Positions 6,313-12,638 of a stretch of DNA of 12,693 nt are shown in pieces. Numbering within the stretch: position 1 is the first letter of the stretch; every line of letters begins with the position of its first letter. The stretch comes from an uncultured Clostridia bacterium (GTDB lineage Bacteria; Bacillota; Clostridia; JAAYHZ01), in the NCBI GenBank assembly GCA_937894465.1, contig CALCRE010000028.1, positions 1 to 12,693 on the forward strand. Reading direction: 5' to 3'. Under the pieces are notes generated by a model that worked only from the letters and a program-made list of their open reading frames with translations, had not been told where the DNA came from and did not search any database. The position numbers were made by a program, and so were the translations under genes.

Positions 6313-7944
6313 ATGAAAAAATTTTTCGTTATTTTTCTTGTAATTGGAATACTGTTTGCATCAACCGGTACATATGCGTCAACCGGTCTGAATTTAAAGG
6401 ATTTGTTTACCGATCAAACCCTTCATGAACTGAAGGAGGGAGAGAAGGTCAATTTTGCGAACTGGAATGAGATTGTGGTTTCCGTTTCAGAAAAAGAAAT
6501 CAATGAAGTGTTGATCAATGGATTACTAAAAAATTATATGGATGCAAATCCGAATGTGTTACCGGGAAAAACCGTTTATCAATCTGCGGAATTTAACATG
6601 ACAAATGAAACCTTGTCTATCGCTGTTCTATATGGAAAATTGAAAATTCGATGTAACGCTCAAGTAGACATTGATACCTCGGATGATGACATCCTGTCGA
6701 TTAACAACCCTAAATTAAGAGTTTTCGGAATACCGATCCCCGGCTTTATCACCAAATGGATCTTAAAAGATGTTGATTCTTATGAAATTGCTTACAAAGA
6801 TATCACAGGAGCTGATTCTCCGATTCAAGTAAACCGGATCGGTTTTTCTGATGGTTTATGTCATGTGCAAATGGTGTTTCCGGAAGACAAGGTCGTAAAC
6901 ACGTTTCATACAGTTGTTCCGAATGGGCCTGTGGAACTGTTGAAGGACAAGAGAATATCAGATTATGTGGACATGAACCAATTGACCGACATCCATTTTT
7001 ATATTTCGGAAGATACGGTGAATAGGGTATTTAACGAGCAGTTGTTGAAGTATGTAGAAAGCGGAGATACGGTCATTCCGGAAGGGCTTCAAATTAAGCA
7101 GGTTTTGGTCTCTTTAACGGATAGGCTATTAAGTGCAAAGGTTGACTATATGGGAATCGGAATGAATGTGCAAGCGGATTTTGAACCATATTGCAAAGAC
7201 AATGTGGTAGGTATCGATATGGGTGAAATGTACTTGGACGGACAACAGATCCCTTCGGTAATGAAAGAAATTTTAGAAAAGTTCACGAAGAATATAAGAT
7301 TTGATTTGGTCAAAGCGGGGATACCTTCTTTTATTCGCTTGAAAGGTTTAACCTTGTTGGAAAAAGAACTGGATGTGAATTTATCCTTGGATCTTTTGGA
7401 CAGAGAACCTGTTACAATGGAACAATTGGAGTTCTTGCTAGGATCAGGTGTCAATGACCAAAATGCTTTTTTTGAATACTTTGCTCCGGTCAACACGTTA
7501 TCCTCTGCAGTAGAAAACCTGCTCAATGAGGAATTGCTTCAATCGACAGTAGGCAATATATTAGAGAAAGCACCCATTCCGGAAGACTTGCATTTTTTGA
7601 TTAATAAAGACCTTATCCGTGTTACGGATATTTCCATGAACGTTTTGGACCAAACTGCCCGTTTGGTTTTAAATGTGTGGAACATGCCTATGGAACTCAA
7701 ATGCCGTTTTTCATTGACATCCGAGGGTGAACGTGCAAACCTTTCTTTTTATGAACCTGACATTATTTTTGACGGGCAGACTGTTCCCGAAAATGTTGTA
7801 CAAAAGATCATCGGGGATGGTTTGATATTCACGGCTACCTTTAATGAAATATCCGAATTTTTATGCATCGATGAATTGGTGGTAAAAAAGTTTATTTTGG
7901 ATGATACCGGTTTGGTGATTCATTTCACTTTGCATAATGCATAA
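6313..7944 (+). CDS. Secreted protein of three tandem diverged domains (YpmS/DUF2140-like), function unknown
   Basis: The product is 543 aa from ATG 6313, which has AAGGGTGA at 6298-6305 before it. The GTG at 6301 lies inside that ribosome binding site. Residues 1-22 are a signal peptide with probable cleavage after TYA. The mature part is about 520 residues with no other membrane segment or cell-wall anchor. Three units of about 135 residues repeat at roughly 55-190, 228-361 and 396-541. Each starts with a helix of the type V-N-x-L-L (INEVLINGLL, VNRVFNEQLL, VENLLNEELL). Each continues with beta strands, a segment ending IPIPGFITKWIL, QIPSVMKEIL or TVPENVVQKII, and a last strand pair. The pattern reminds me of YpmS/DUF2140 and lipid-binding TULIP-like folds. 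That is a resemblance only. It stands alone, facing away from hpf. Confidence 0.85.
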   Translation: MKKFFVIFLVIGILFASTGTYASTGLNLKDLFTDQTLHELKEGEKVNFANWNEIVVSVSEKEINEVLINGLLKNYMDANPNVLPGKTVYQSAEFNMTNETLSIAVLYGKLKIRCNAQVDIDTSDDDILSINNPKLRVFGIPIPGFITKWILKDVDSYEIAYKDITGADSPIQVNRIGFSDGLCHVQMVFPEDKVVNTFHTVVPNGPVELLKDKRISDYVDMNQLTDIHFYISEDTVNRVFNEQLLKYVESGDTVIPEGLQIKQVLVSLTDRLLSAKVDYMGIGMNVQADFEPYCKDNVVGIDMGEMYLDGQQIPSVMKEILEKFTKNIRFDLVKAGIPSFIRLKGLTLLEKELDVNLSLDLLDREPVTMEQLEFLLGSGVNDQNAFFEYFAPVNTLSSAVENLLNEELLQSTVGNILEKAPIPEDLHFLINKDLIRVTDISMNVLDQTARLVLNVWNMPMELKCRFSLTSEGERANLSFYEPDIIFDGQTVPENVVQKIIGDGLIFTATFNEISEFLCIDELVVKKFILDDTGLVIHFTLHNA

Positions 7945-7988
7945 AGCTTCATGAGCGATTAAAGAGAATAAAATTTAATAAATGATGT

Positions 7989-8016
7989 TTGCTTTTTATA
8001 TGATTAGTGGTAAAAT
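7989..8016 (+). promoter_or_regulatory. Candidate promoter of the ferredoxin gene
   Basis: TTGCTT (7989-7994), a 16-nt spacer and TAAAAT (8011-8016) form a moderate sigma-A promoter. It would place the transcript start near 8023, about 80 nt before the ferredoxin ATG, leaving room for the palindrome at 8063-8076 in the leader. Confidence 0.4.
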
Positions 8017-8062
8017 ACAAATTGGTTAGACCCTTATGATTTTATGTATACAAAATACAAGA

Positions 8063-8076
8063 TTCGGTTAACCGAA
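8063..8076. promoter_or_regulatory. Perfect 14-bp palindrome in the ferredoxin leader
   Basis: The sequence TTCGGTTAACCGAA reads the same on both strands with no spacer. It lies 12 nt upstream of the GGAGG ribosome binding site (8089-8093) of the ferredoxin. It is a plausible dimeric-repressor operator. It is too short and too central to be a terminator. Confidence 0.5.
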
Positions 8077-8101
8077 ACTATAAAAAGCGGAGGTAATACA
8101 T

Positions 8102-8275
8102 ATGGCTTATTTTATTAAGGATACTTGCATTAGTTGCGGAGCTTGTGAAGCTGAATGCCCGACATCATCCATTACGGAAGGCGATGAAATATATATGATC
8201 GATGCCGATTCATGTATTGATTGCGGAGCATGTGCAGACGTTTGTCCGGTAGACGCACCGGAAGAGGCTGAATAA
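8102..8275 (+). CDS. Small 2[4Fe-4S] ferredoxin
   Basis: The product is 57 aa, the standard size of clostridial ferredoxins. Two cluster motifs are complete: C9-x2-C12-x2-C15-x3-C19-P and C38-x2-C41-x2-C44-x3-C48-P, each expected to hold one 4Fe-4S cubane by exchanging its last cysteine. The internal twofold repeat (DTCISCGACEAECP and DSCIDCGACADVCP) is clear. It is a cytoplasmic low-potential electron carrier for enzymes such as pyruvate:ferredoxin oxidoreductase or hydrogenase, in line with an anaerobic host. GGAGG at 8089-8093 precedes the ATG by 8 nt. The gene is monocistronic, ending before the terminator at 8318-8351. Confidence 0.96.
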   Translation: MAYFIKDTCISCGACEAECPTSSITEGDEIYMIDADSCIDCGACADVCPVDAPEEAE

Positions 8276-8317
8276 TAAGACACGTTTTGTTCGTCGGATT
8301 TATTAATGAATTTCACA

Positions 8318-8351
8318 TTTAAAAACCTCAGAAACACCTGAGGTTTTTAAA
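8318..8351. terminator. Long symmetric bidirectional terminator between ferredoxin and the minus-strand pair
   Basis: TTTAAAAACCTCAG (8318-8331) pairs perfectly over 14 bp with CTGAGGTTTTTAAA (8338-8351) around AAACAC. The arms include A5 and T5 runs, so either strand's transcript would have a G+C core followed by U residues. It serves the ferredoxin on the plus strand and the DUF378/small-protein pair on the minus strand. Confidence 0.88.
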
Positions 8352-8364
8352 TGTTCATTTGCTT

Positions 8365-8526
8365 TCATCTTGTTTTTTTTGAAGTATAGTAAAATTTATA
8401 ATCCGGTTTGTTTGTATCCTGCATTAGCACATGAGAGGATGTACTGTTCCTTTCGTGTACGGAAGTGACGGTTTGTTCAATATGAGCCGCTTCCTGTTGT
8501 TTCTCAAAAGGTTGTCTTTGTTTCAT
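8365..8526 (-). CDS. Small hydrophilic protein coupled to the DUF378 gene (hypothetical)
   Basis: A 53-codon minus-strand frame starts at ATG 8526 and stops at 8365-8367. Its ATG overlaps the DUF378 stop as ATGA, the usual arrangement for translational coupling, and it ends 14 nt before the shared terminator. The product begins MKQRQPFEKQQEAAHIEQ and ends KPDYKFYYTSKKTR. It has no cysteines, no membrane segment, and many Q, E, H, T and S. I recognise no family. The position between a stop codon and a terminator, with no wasted DNA, argues that it is real. The short length and unknown family argue for caution. A frame-shifted tail of DUF378 is an alternative. Confidence 0.55.
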   Translation of the reverse strand: MKQRQPFEKQQEAAHIEQTVTSVHERNSTSSHVLMQDTNKPDYKFYYTSKKTR

Positions 8527-8741
8527 CGGTCATGCACTTCCACTGTTTCATCTCTGAATAATAAGCTAATTGAATACAAACCTGCTACTCCTATAATGGT
8601 ATATATGGCGTTGCTAACAAATGATGCTTGGCCGAAAACCTGGGCAACAAGATCAAATTGGAATAATCCGACAAGAAGCCAGTTGATGGCGCCCAGGATG
8701 ACAAATACCAACGCAACTCTATCTAAAGGTGTTCTATTCAT
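8523..8741 (-). CDS. DUF378 (YuzA-like) small membrane protein
   Basis: The product is 72 aa. Two membrane helices are visible, about residues 8-29 (RVALVFVILGAINWLLVGLF) and 40-62 (ASFVSNAIYTIIGVAGLYSI), joined by a short loop FDLVAQVFG. The GAINWLLVGLF start and IIGVAGLY second helix are the family signature of DUF378. The function of the family is not known. It is inserted in the cytoplasmic membrane. AGGAG at 8754-8750 on the minus strand lies 8 nt before the ATG. The gene overlaps by 4 nt the small frame at 8365-8526 and shares its terminator. Confidence 0.92.
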   Translation of the reverse strand: MNRTPLDRVALVFVILGAINWLLVGLFQFDLVAQVFGQASFVSNAIYTIIGVAGLYSISLLFRDETVEVHDR

Positions 8742-9146
8742 AATACATTCTCCTTTTTATCATAATTTGCAATATAGATTGCTTGTTTACCTATATTTTA
8801 ACCAATCAAATTCAAATCATACTTCCATCCGATTCTTAAAAGAATAAATTTATAAAAAATGGTATGAAAGCATAAAAAAAGGGCTTTCGGAGCCCTTTTA
8901 TATAAACAACCTTCTGCAAACTACATCGAGTGAACTTCTATCTTTTGATCATTCGTGAGTTTTGCTGAAAGCTGACCGCAAGAATGCCAATATCATATTA
9001 TGAGTAAACCGGATTTTTGTGACGAAAAAAGAAAGTAAAACCCTTGAAACAAATTTTATTGGATTTACATATACTAATGTAATGTGTATGTGTTGAATAG
9101 TTTTCTTTTTGATGCGTAATACTAAATGCCGAGAGGATGTGAACAA
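8742..9146. other. 405-bp gene-poor region with an orphan terminator
   Basis: No convincing protein gene is present. It must hold the DUF378 promoter (minus) and the ytxC promoter (plus). It contains a 6-bp palindrome ATTCTT-AA-AAGAAT (8832-8845), the terminator at 8877-8899, and a TTACAT/ATGTAA inverted repeat (9065-9070 and 9077-9082). CATATACT at 9068-9075 matches 7 of 8 positions of the sigma-E -10 consensus CATACAMT known from Bacillus, which would suit a sporulation gene. I see no good sigma-E -35 at the right distance. Confidence 0.5.
8877..8899 (-). terminator. Intrinsic terminator without an assigned gene
   Basis: AAAAGGGCT (8877-8885) and AGCCCTTTT (8891-8899) form a perfect 9-bp stem with loop TTCGG. 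Read on the minus strand the stem is followed by seven T in total (the arm's four plus three), an excellent terminator. On the plus strand the tail is TTTTATAT. It lies upstream of DUF378 and downstream of no known minus-strand gene, so it may be an attenuator in the DUF378 leader or the end of a small RNA. Confidence 0.72.
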
Positions 9147-10010
9147 ATGAAGCGTATCTATATTAATGCCGGGGCGTATGGAATGTTTCTTTTCAGGTAT
9201 ATCTTACTAGAATACAAAAAGCAACAATGTGATGAACCGGCTATTTATTTAGAAAAAAGCGATGAGAGTCAAGAGTATGTTGTTATTGAAGAACTTAAAA
9301 AAGGTGGAATCGATATTTTATCCGGTATATTGGTCCAATACATTTTTAAAATATATCAACCGGAAATCATCGGAAGTATCATCGGGAATTTAAGTGGTTA
9401 TTATGATTATGCCGACCGTTATGATATTTTGGATAAGACCAAATTGAAGCTAATTGATTATGAAGAAAAAATACCGAATTATCAAAAGGTGGCGTTTGTT
9501 CATATAGTTGAACTTCTGCAAACGCAAAACCAATTTAATATAGAAGGTTTTATTGTATTCAGGTTGAAAGAATACATCTTCTTCTTGCGGAAACTGGTGG
9601 AGGAAGCAATGGATGACTTTCTCAGTGAAAAGGAACATGCGGAGTTCATGCGCATGCTTGCTTATTTTGTGGATATGCAAGAGCCGAAAGTAGAAATCGT
9701 TCATATTGTTCTCGATGATGATTTGAGCTTCTGCCTTTATGACCAATCCGGGAACCGTTATCATTTTCATGACCATGAATCTGTTATAGAAAATATTACA
9801 CTGCGTGATGAAGCGGAGGATGTATTAATCGGTATGCTGATTTCTCTTTTACCTGAAAAGGTTGTGATCCACGATGATCGAAAAGGAAAGATGGCACAAT
9901 TAACCGATGTCCTGACTGAATTGTTCGGAAACAGGGTGGAGGTATGTAAAAAGTGCCCTGAATGTCCTTTGATGCAAATGGTTCCGGTAACAGGTACAAA
10001 AATAGAGTAA
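9147..10010 (+). CDS. ytxC: YtxC-like sporulation protein
   Basis: The product is 287 aa from ATG 9147, preceded by GAGAGGATG (9131-9139). The ATG at 9126 lies upstream of this site and is rejected. The central region carries the pattern I associate with the YtxC family: FNIEGFIVFRLKEYIFFLRK, then EAMDDFLSEKEHAEFMRMLAYFVDMQEPK, all within about residues 130-190. Members are found in spore formers and are annotated as putative sporulation proteins. The biochemical role is not known. No signal peptide or membrane segment is present. The C-terminus holds a cysteine cluster, C267-x2-C270-x2-C273 (CKKCPEC), which could bind metal. The gene stands alone and ends at the terminator at 10012-10044. 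Confidence 0.82.
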   Translation: MKRIYINAGAYGMFLFRYILLEYKKQQCDEPAIYLEKSDESQEYVVIEELKKGGIDILSGILVQYIFKIYQPEIIGSIIGNLSGYYDYADRYDILDKTKLKLIDYEEKIPNYQKVAFVHIVELLQTQNQFNIEGFIVFRLKEYIFFLRKLVEEAMDDFLSEKEHAEFMRMLAYFVDMQEPKVEIVHIVLDDDLSFCLYDQSGNRYHFHDHESVIENITLRDEAEDVLIGMLISLLPEKVVIHDDRKGKMAQLTDVLTELFGNRVEVCKKCPECPLMQMVPVTGTKIE

Positions 10011-10011
10011 G

Positions 10012-10044
10012 AAAAAAGGAAGGGTAGAGTGCCCTTCCTTTTTT
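10012..10044 (+). terminator. Intrinsic terminator of ytxC
   Basis: AAAAAAGGAAGGG (10012-10024) pairs over 13 bp with CCCTTCCTTTTTT (10032-10044) around TAGAGTG. It starts two bases after the ytxC stop codon and ends in six T. The A-run gives minus-strand RNA a U-run as well, so it may also stop the convergent sugar isomerase transcript. Confidence 0.92.
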
Positions 10045-10069
10045 AATATCAATATCGTTTTTTATATCC

Positions 10070-10837
10070 TTATTCTTTCATCATTTTGTTACAGAAATCA
10101 AGACTTTCCTTCAAACAATCAAATGGACTCTCATCATAGCAATGATCTTGCTCCACAGGAGCCCATTCCACTGCAGTCTTGCGGCAAGCTTCGATAATTT
10201 CTTTCCATTGCAAGTTTCCTCTACCGATAGGAGTCATGATTTGTTCATTGGCTTTGATGCCCATATCTTTGAAGTGAATGACATGCATACGGCCGTCTGT
10301 TTTGTACACCCATTCCAATGGAGAGGCACCTCCGGATTGAACCCAAAAAGTATCAATTTCAAAGCCGAATTCCGGTGCGGTTTCTTCGAACAGGATTTGC
10401 ATACCTGTTCTACCGTCGAAGTTTTCAAATTCAAAACGATGGTTGTGATAAATAAATTGTAGTCCTTTATCAGCCAGCTTTTTAGCTTGGACAGAGAATT
10501 CCTTGGCAAAGGTCTTGAATCCTTCGGCTGAATCTCTGTAAGCTGTCGGTAATCCTCCGACTCCGACATATTTACAATCCCACAGCTTATGTTTTTCTAC
10601 CACATTGTCAAAATCATTGACGATGTCATCGGGACTAATGTGAGTCGCACAAATTTTTAATCCATATTCATCGGTGATATCCTTTAGCTCTGCCGGATCA
10701 ATTTTACCTATGCCTGATACTTGAACAGCGGTATATCCCATTTCACTTACCTTTTTTAAGGATTTGCGGATATCTTCCGGTGTTTTCAGATAGTCTCTGA
10801 GCGTATACAACTGCGCTGCAACAACAAAATCTTTCAT
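10070..10837 (-). CDS. Sugar phosphate isomerase/epimerase (xylose isomerase-like TIM barrel)
   Basis: The product is 255 aa from ATG 10837, which GAGGAG (10851-10846) precedes by 8 nt. A GTG at 10846 overlaps that site and is not the start. Family features are AAQLYTLRDYL (7-17), GYTAVQVSGIG (34-44), IYHNHRFEF (129-137), FEIDTFWVQ (159-167), VIHFKDM (186-192) and APVEQDH (226-232). The acidic and histidine residues at strand ends (H133, D162, H188, E229) are probable metal ligands. This fold isomerises or epimerises sugars, sugar phosphates and inososes (for example IolE and IolI). The gene is 4.7 kb from the dehydrogenase/aminotransferase cassette, and such enzymes often accompany Gfo/Idh dehydrogenases, so a shared pathway is plausible but not shown. 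It is a single-gene transcript. Confidence 0.9.
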   Translation of the reverse strand: MKDFVVAAQLYTLRDYLKTPEDIRKSLKKVSEMGYTAVQVSGIGKIDPAELKDITDEYGLKICATHISPDDIVNDFDNVVEKHKLWDCKYVGVGGLPTAYRDSAEGFKTFAKEFSVQAKKLADKGLQFIYHNHRFEFENFDGRTGMQILFEETAPEFGFEIDTFWVQSGGASPLEWVYKTDGRMHVIHFKDMGIKANEQIMTPIGRGNLQWKEIIEACRKTAVEWAPVEQDHCYDESPFDCLKESLDFCNKMMKE

Positions 10838-10868
10838 TATAAACACTCCTCGTCACTAGTATTGTAGA

Positions 10869-10890
10869 ATGTGAACACATGTATAGTATA
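10869..10890 (-). promoter_or_regulatory. Candidate promoter and overlapping palindrome of the sugar isomerase gene
   Basis: On the minus strand TATACT (10890-10885) is a fair -10 box with no good -35. The interrupted palindrome ATGTG-AA-CACAT (10869-10880) would cover the transcription start, where repressors commonly bind. On the plus strand TATAAT at 10916-10921 is the -10 candidate for the divergent acetyltransferase gene. Confidence 0.35.
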
Positions 10891-10971
10891 CCATGATTCG
10901 CTTCTTTTTTTGTAGTATAATAAAATAAAACAAATAATTTCACCAGTATGGAAAAACAAGGAGAATAATCA

Positions 10972-11475
10972 ATGGAATTGATACGGGAAGCGGTCACAAA
11001 AGAAGATGCTGACGCATTAAGCATATTAGCACAAAAAATATGGAAGGAACACTACACACCTCTCATAGGAAGAGAGCAAACGGAATATATGTTGGAAAAG
11101 TTTCAATCGGCAGAAGTGATCACTGATTCCATACAATCCGGCATGAAGTATTACATGGCTTTTTGCGATGATATATTATCCGGTTACGCTGCAGCAAAGC
11201 ATGTACTAGAGGGGAACACGGTCTTTTTAAGTAAGTTCTATGTTGAAAGTTTGCATCGGGGAAGAGGTTTGTCAAAAAAGCTTTTATCAAAAGTACAGCA
11301 ATTTGCGCAAGAGTTTCAATCAAACAGCATATGGTTGACATGTAATAAACATAATTCTCTTTCCTTGAACATATATAAGAAACTGGGGTTTGAAATCATT
11401 GATCAAATGGAAACTGATATCGGAGAGGGGTATGTGATGGACGATTATATGCTGGAGATGAAACTAAATAGATAA
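10972..11475 (+). CDS. GNAT-family N-acetyltransferase
   Basis: The product is 167 aa, typical for the family. The N-terminus IREAVTKEDADALSILA is the usual first strand and helix. Residues 85-105 hold motif A, with FLSKFYVESLHRGRGLSKKLL carrying the acetyl-CoA pyrophosphate loop (RGRGL, 96-100). Residues 121-140 (WLTCNKHNSLSLNIYKKLGF) are motif B, in which N127/N132 and Y135 lie near the acetyl group in related enzymes. The likely reaction is acetyl transfer from acetyl-CoA to an amine of a small molecule or protein. The substrate is not predictable. It is cytoplasmic. AAGGAG at 10958-10963 precedes the ATG. The gene is divergent from the sugar isomerase. If that pathway makes an amino sugar, acetylation would be a sensible next step, but this is only a guess. 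Confidence 0.9.
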   Translation: MELIREAVTKEDADALSILAQKIWKEHYTPLIGREQTEYMLEKFQSAEVITDSIQSGMKYYMAFCDDILSGYAAAKHVLEGNTVFLSKFYVESLHRGRGLSKKLLSKVQQFAQEFQSNSIWLTCNKHNSLSLNIYKKLGFEIIDQMETDIGEGYVMDDYMLEMKLNR

Positions 11476-11509
11476 AGCAGTAAAAAACTGTAATAAATTC
11501 AACTTATAC

Positions 11510-11538
11510 TTGTGTTATGTCCATTTTTTTGCTAGAAT
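11510..11538 (+). promoter_or_regulatory. Candidate promoter of the P-loop/Asp23 gene
   Basis: TTGTGT (11510-11515), a 17-nt spacer and an extended -10 TGCTAGAAT (11530-11538) give a reasonable sigma-A promoter. The transcript start would be near 11545, about 40 nt before ATG 11586, so the gene is probably transcribed apart from the acetyltransferase gene. Confidence 0.5.
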
Positions 11539-11585
11539 GACATACAAGCTTGCAGTTTATGATGGATGTGTCGAAGGGAAATAAT

Positions 11586-12410
11586 ATGTATGTAATCGGT
11601 TTTGTAGGCTCTAGTGGTACCGGTAAAAGTCACAACGCCACTTGGGTTGCCAGTGAGAAAAATGTATCGTTGATCATTGATGACGGATTGTTGGTCAGAA
11701 AGAACAAAATTTTAGCCGGAAAATCGGCTAAAAGGGAGACGACCCGTATGGGGGCGGTTCGACGCGCTCTTTTTATGGATGAGGAACATGCGCAGGAAGT
11801 CTCAAAGGCTATTGCCGACACAGCGGAAGATAGAATTCTTGTACTGGGTACATCGGTAAAAATGGTGGATCGTATCACGCAGGCTTTAAACATAAACAAA
11901 CCGGATGAATACGTGTTTATAGAAGACATATCCTCCGATGAAGAGATTAACAAGGCTTTGACAGTGAGAGAAAGCCAAGGAAAACATGTCATTCCCGTTC
12001 CCACCATGGAGGTCAAGAAGGATTTTTCCGGGTACTTTATAGACCCCTTGAACTTTTTTAGACGTTCCAAAGGAAGAAGAGAACCGGAGAAAACTGTTGT
12101 ACGTCCTACCTACAGCTATTTAGGCAAATACAGCATATCGGATTTTGCTATTTATCAGATTATTGAATATTCCATCAGACAGGTGGAAGGTGTGGGTAAA
12201 ATCAATAAATATCGTTTTATCAATCAACAGGAGGGAATGTATATTGATATTGAGGTATCTGTTTTGTATGGATACAACATTAAAGATCTATTGCGTCAAA
12301 TACAGGATCATGTCGTTAAAAACATTGAAAACAACACCGGATTGAATGTATACAGGTTTAAAGCTAATGTTAGGACCATGATCATTCCTAAAGCTCAAAG
12401 CAATGTATAA
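11586..12410 (+). CDS. Two-domain protein: P-loop NTPase fused to an Asp23/Gls24 domain
   Basis: The product is 274 aa from ATG 11586, which follows GAAGGGAA (11573-11580). The longer frame from 11550 has no ribosome binding site. Residues 1-165 look like a P-loop ATPase: hydrophobic strand MYVIGFV, Walker A GSSGTGKS (8-15), IDDG (31-34), and a possible Walker B strand RILVLG (83-88). Residues 172-268 (RPTYSYLGKYSISDFAIYQI; VNKYRF-type turns; IDIEVSVLYGYNIKDLLRQIQ) match the Asp23/Gls24 alkaline-shock fold, in which the strand-helix pattern ends with NVYRFKANVRTM. Asp23 proteins alone act near the cell envelope in alkaline or wall stress and in fatty-acid kinase neighbourhoods. The fused ATPase may modify or time that role. 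No membrane segment is present. The linker 158-170 is basic. Confidence 0.82.
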   Translation: MYVIGFVGSSGTGKSHNATWVASEKNVSLIIDDGLLVRKNKILAGKSAKRETTRMGAVRRALFMDEEHAQEVSKAIADTAEDRILVLGTSVKMVDRITQALNINKPDEYVFIEDISSDEEINKALTVRESQGKHVIPVPTMEVKKDFSGYFIDPLNFFRRSKGRREPEKTVVRPTYSYLGKYSISDFAIYQIIEYSIRQVEGVGKINKYRFINQQEGMYIDIEVSVLYGYNIKDLLRQIQDHVVKNIENNTGLNVYRFKANVRTMIIPKAQSNV

Positions 12411-12490
12411 TTATATGGGATAACAGGTAATATCATCCGTGTCCTATGAGTGAATAACGATATAAAAAGAAAAATATTTAAAAATAGATA

Positions 12491-12519
12491 TTGACAAGTA
12501 GCCTTGTGATTGCTAAAAT
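12491..12519 (+). promoter_or_regulatory. Near-consensus promoter of the tRNA operon
   Basis: Consensus TTGACA (12491-12496), exactly 17 nt, and TGC-TAAAAT (-10 at 12514-12519, five of six matches plus an extended TGn). The transcript start would be near 12526, 25 nt before the first tRNA. Such strength is normal for stable RNA operons. Upstream (12415-12447) a weak 8-bp hairpin with two G-U pairs lacks a U tail. Confidence 0.82.
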
Positions 12520-12550
12520 GAATAAGCGTCTTACGAATGACGAAAGATGT

Positions 12551-12627
12551 GGCGGCGTAGCTCAGCTGGCTAGAGCATGCGGTTCATACCCGCAGTGTCG
12601 TTGGTTCAAATCCAATCGCCGCTACCA
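12551..12627 (+). tRNA. tRNA-Met (CAT), elongator type
   Basis: The gene is 77 nt including an encoded CCA. The acceptor stem GGCGGCG pairs with CGCCGCT (one G-U). The D arm is GCTC AGCTGGCTA GAGC. The anticodon stem TGCGG/CCGCA encloses the loop TTCATAC with anticodon CAT. The T arm is TTGG TTCAAAT CCAA extended by one pair. It lacks the C1-A72 mismatch and the GGG/CCC anticodon stem of initiator tRNA. A lysidine-modified tRNA-Ile (CAT) is the remaining alternative, but similarity to the Bacillus elongator tRNA-Met is strong. Confidence 0.93.
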
Positions 12628-12638
12628 TTTTTTTTTGT

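Noticed and set aside
8431..8847. 138-codon plus-strand frame across the DUF378 gene
   Set aside because: It lies antisense to the recognisable DUF378 protein and its small partner, has no ribosome binding site, and its product shows no domain.
8999..9037. 12-codon frame MSKPDFCDEKRK upstream of ytxC
   Set aside because: Too short, with no ribosome binding site and no link to a leader-peptide attenuator before ytxC.
9044..9075. Sporulation or sigma-A promoter for ytxC (TTGAAA with TATACT, or a sigma-E type CATATACT)
   Set aside because: The sigma-A pair is 20 nt apart, outside the usual range, and no proper sigma-E -35 box sits at 13-15 nt; kept only as a note in the region entry.
8949..9146. 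65-codon minus-strand frame in the gap before ytxC
   Set aside because: It begins inside the ytxC ribosome binding region, has no ribosome binding site of its own, and its composition (K, I, F, S, H rich) is that of untranslated A+T-rich DNA. Its nearness to the orphan terminator was considered but is not enough.
11478..11491. Small CAGT/ACTG hairpin after the acetyltransferase gene as a terminator
   Set aside because: Only four pairs around an A-rich loop and no T run follows; too weak to support.
11630..12070. 146-codon minus-strand frame inside the P-loop/Asp23 gene
   Set aside because: Antisense to a well-supported gene, with an S/T/F-rich product of no recognisable family.
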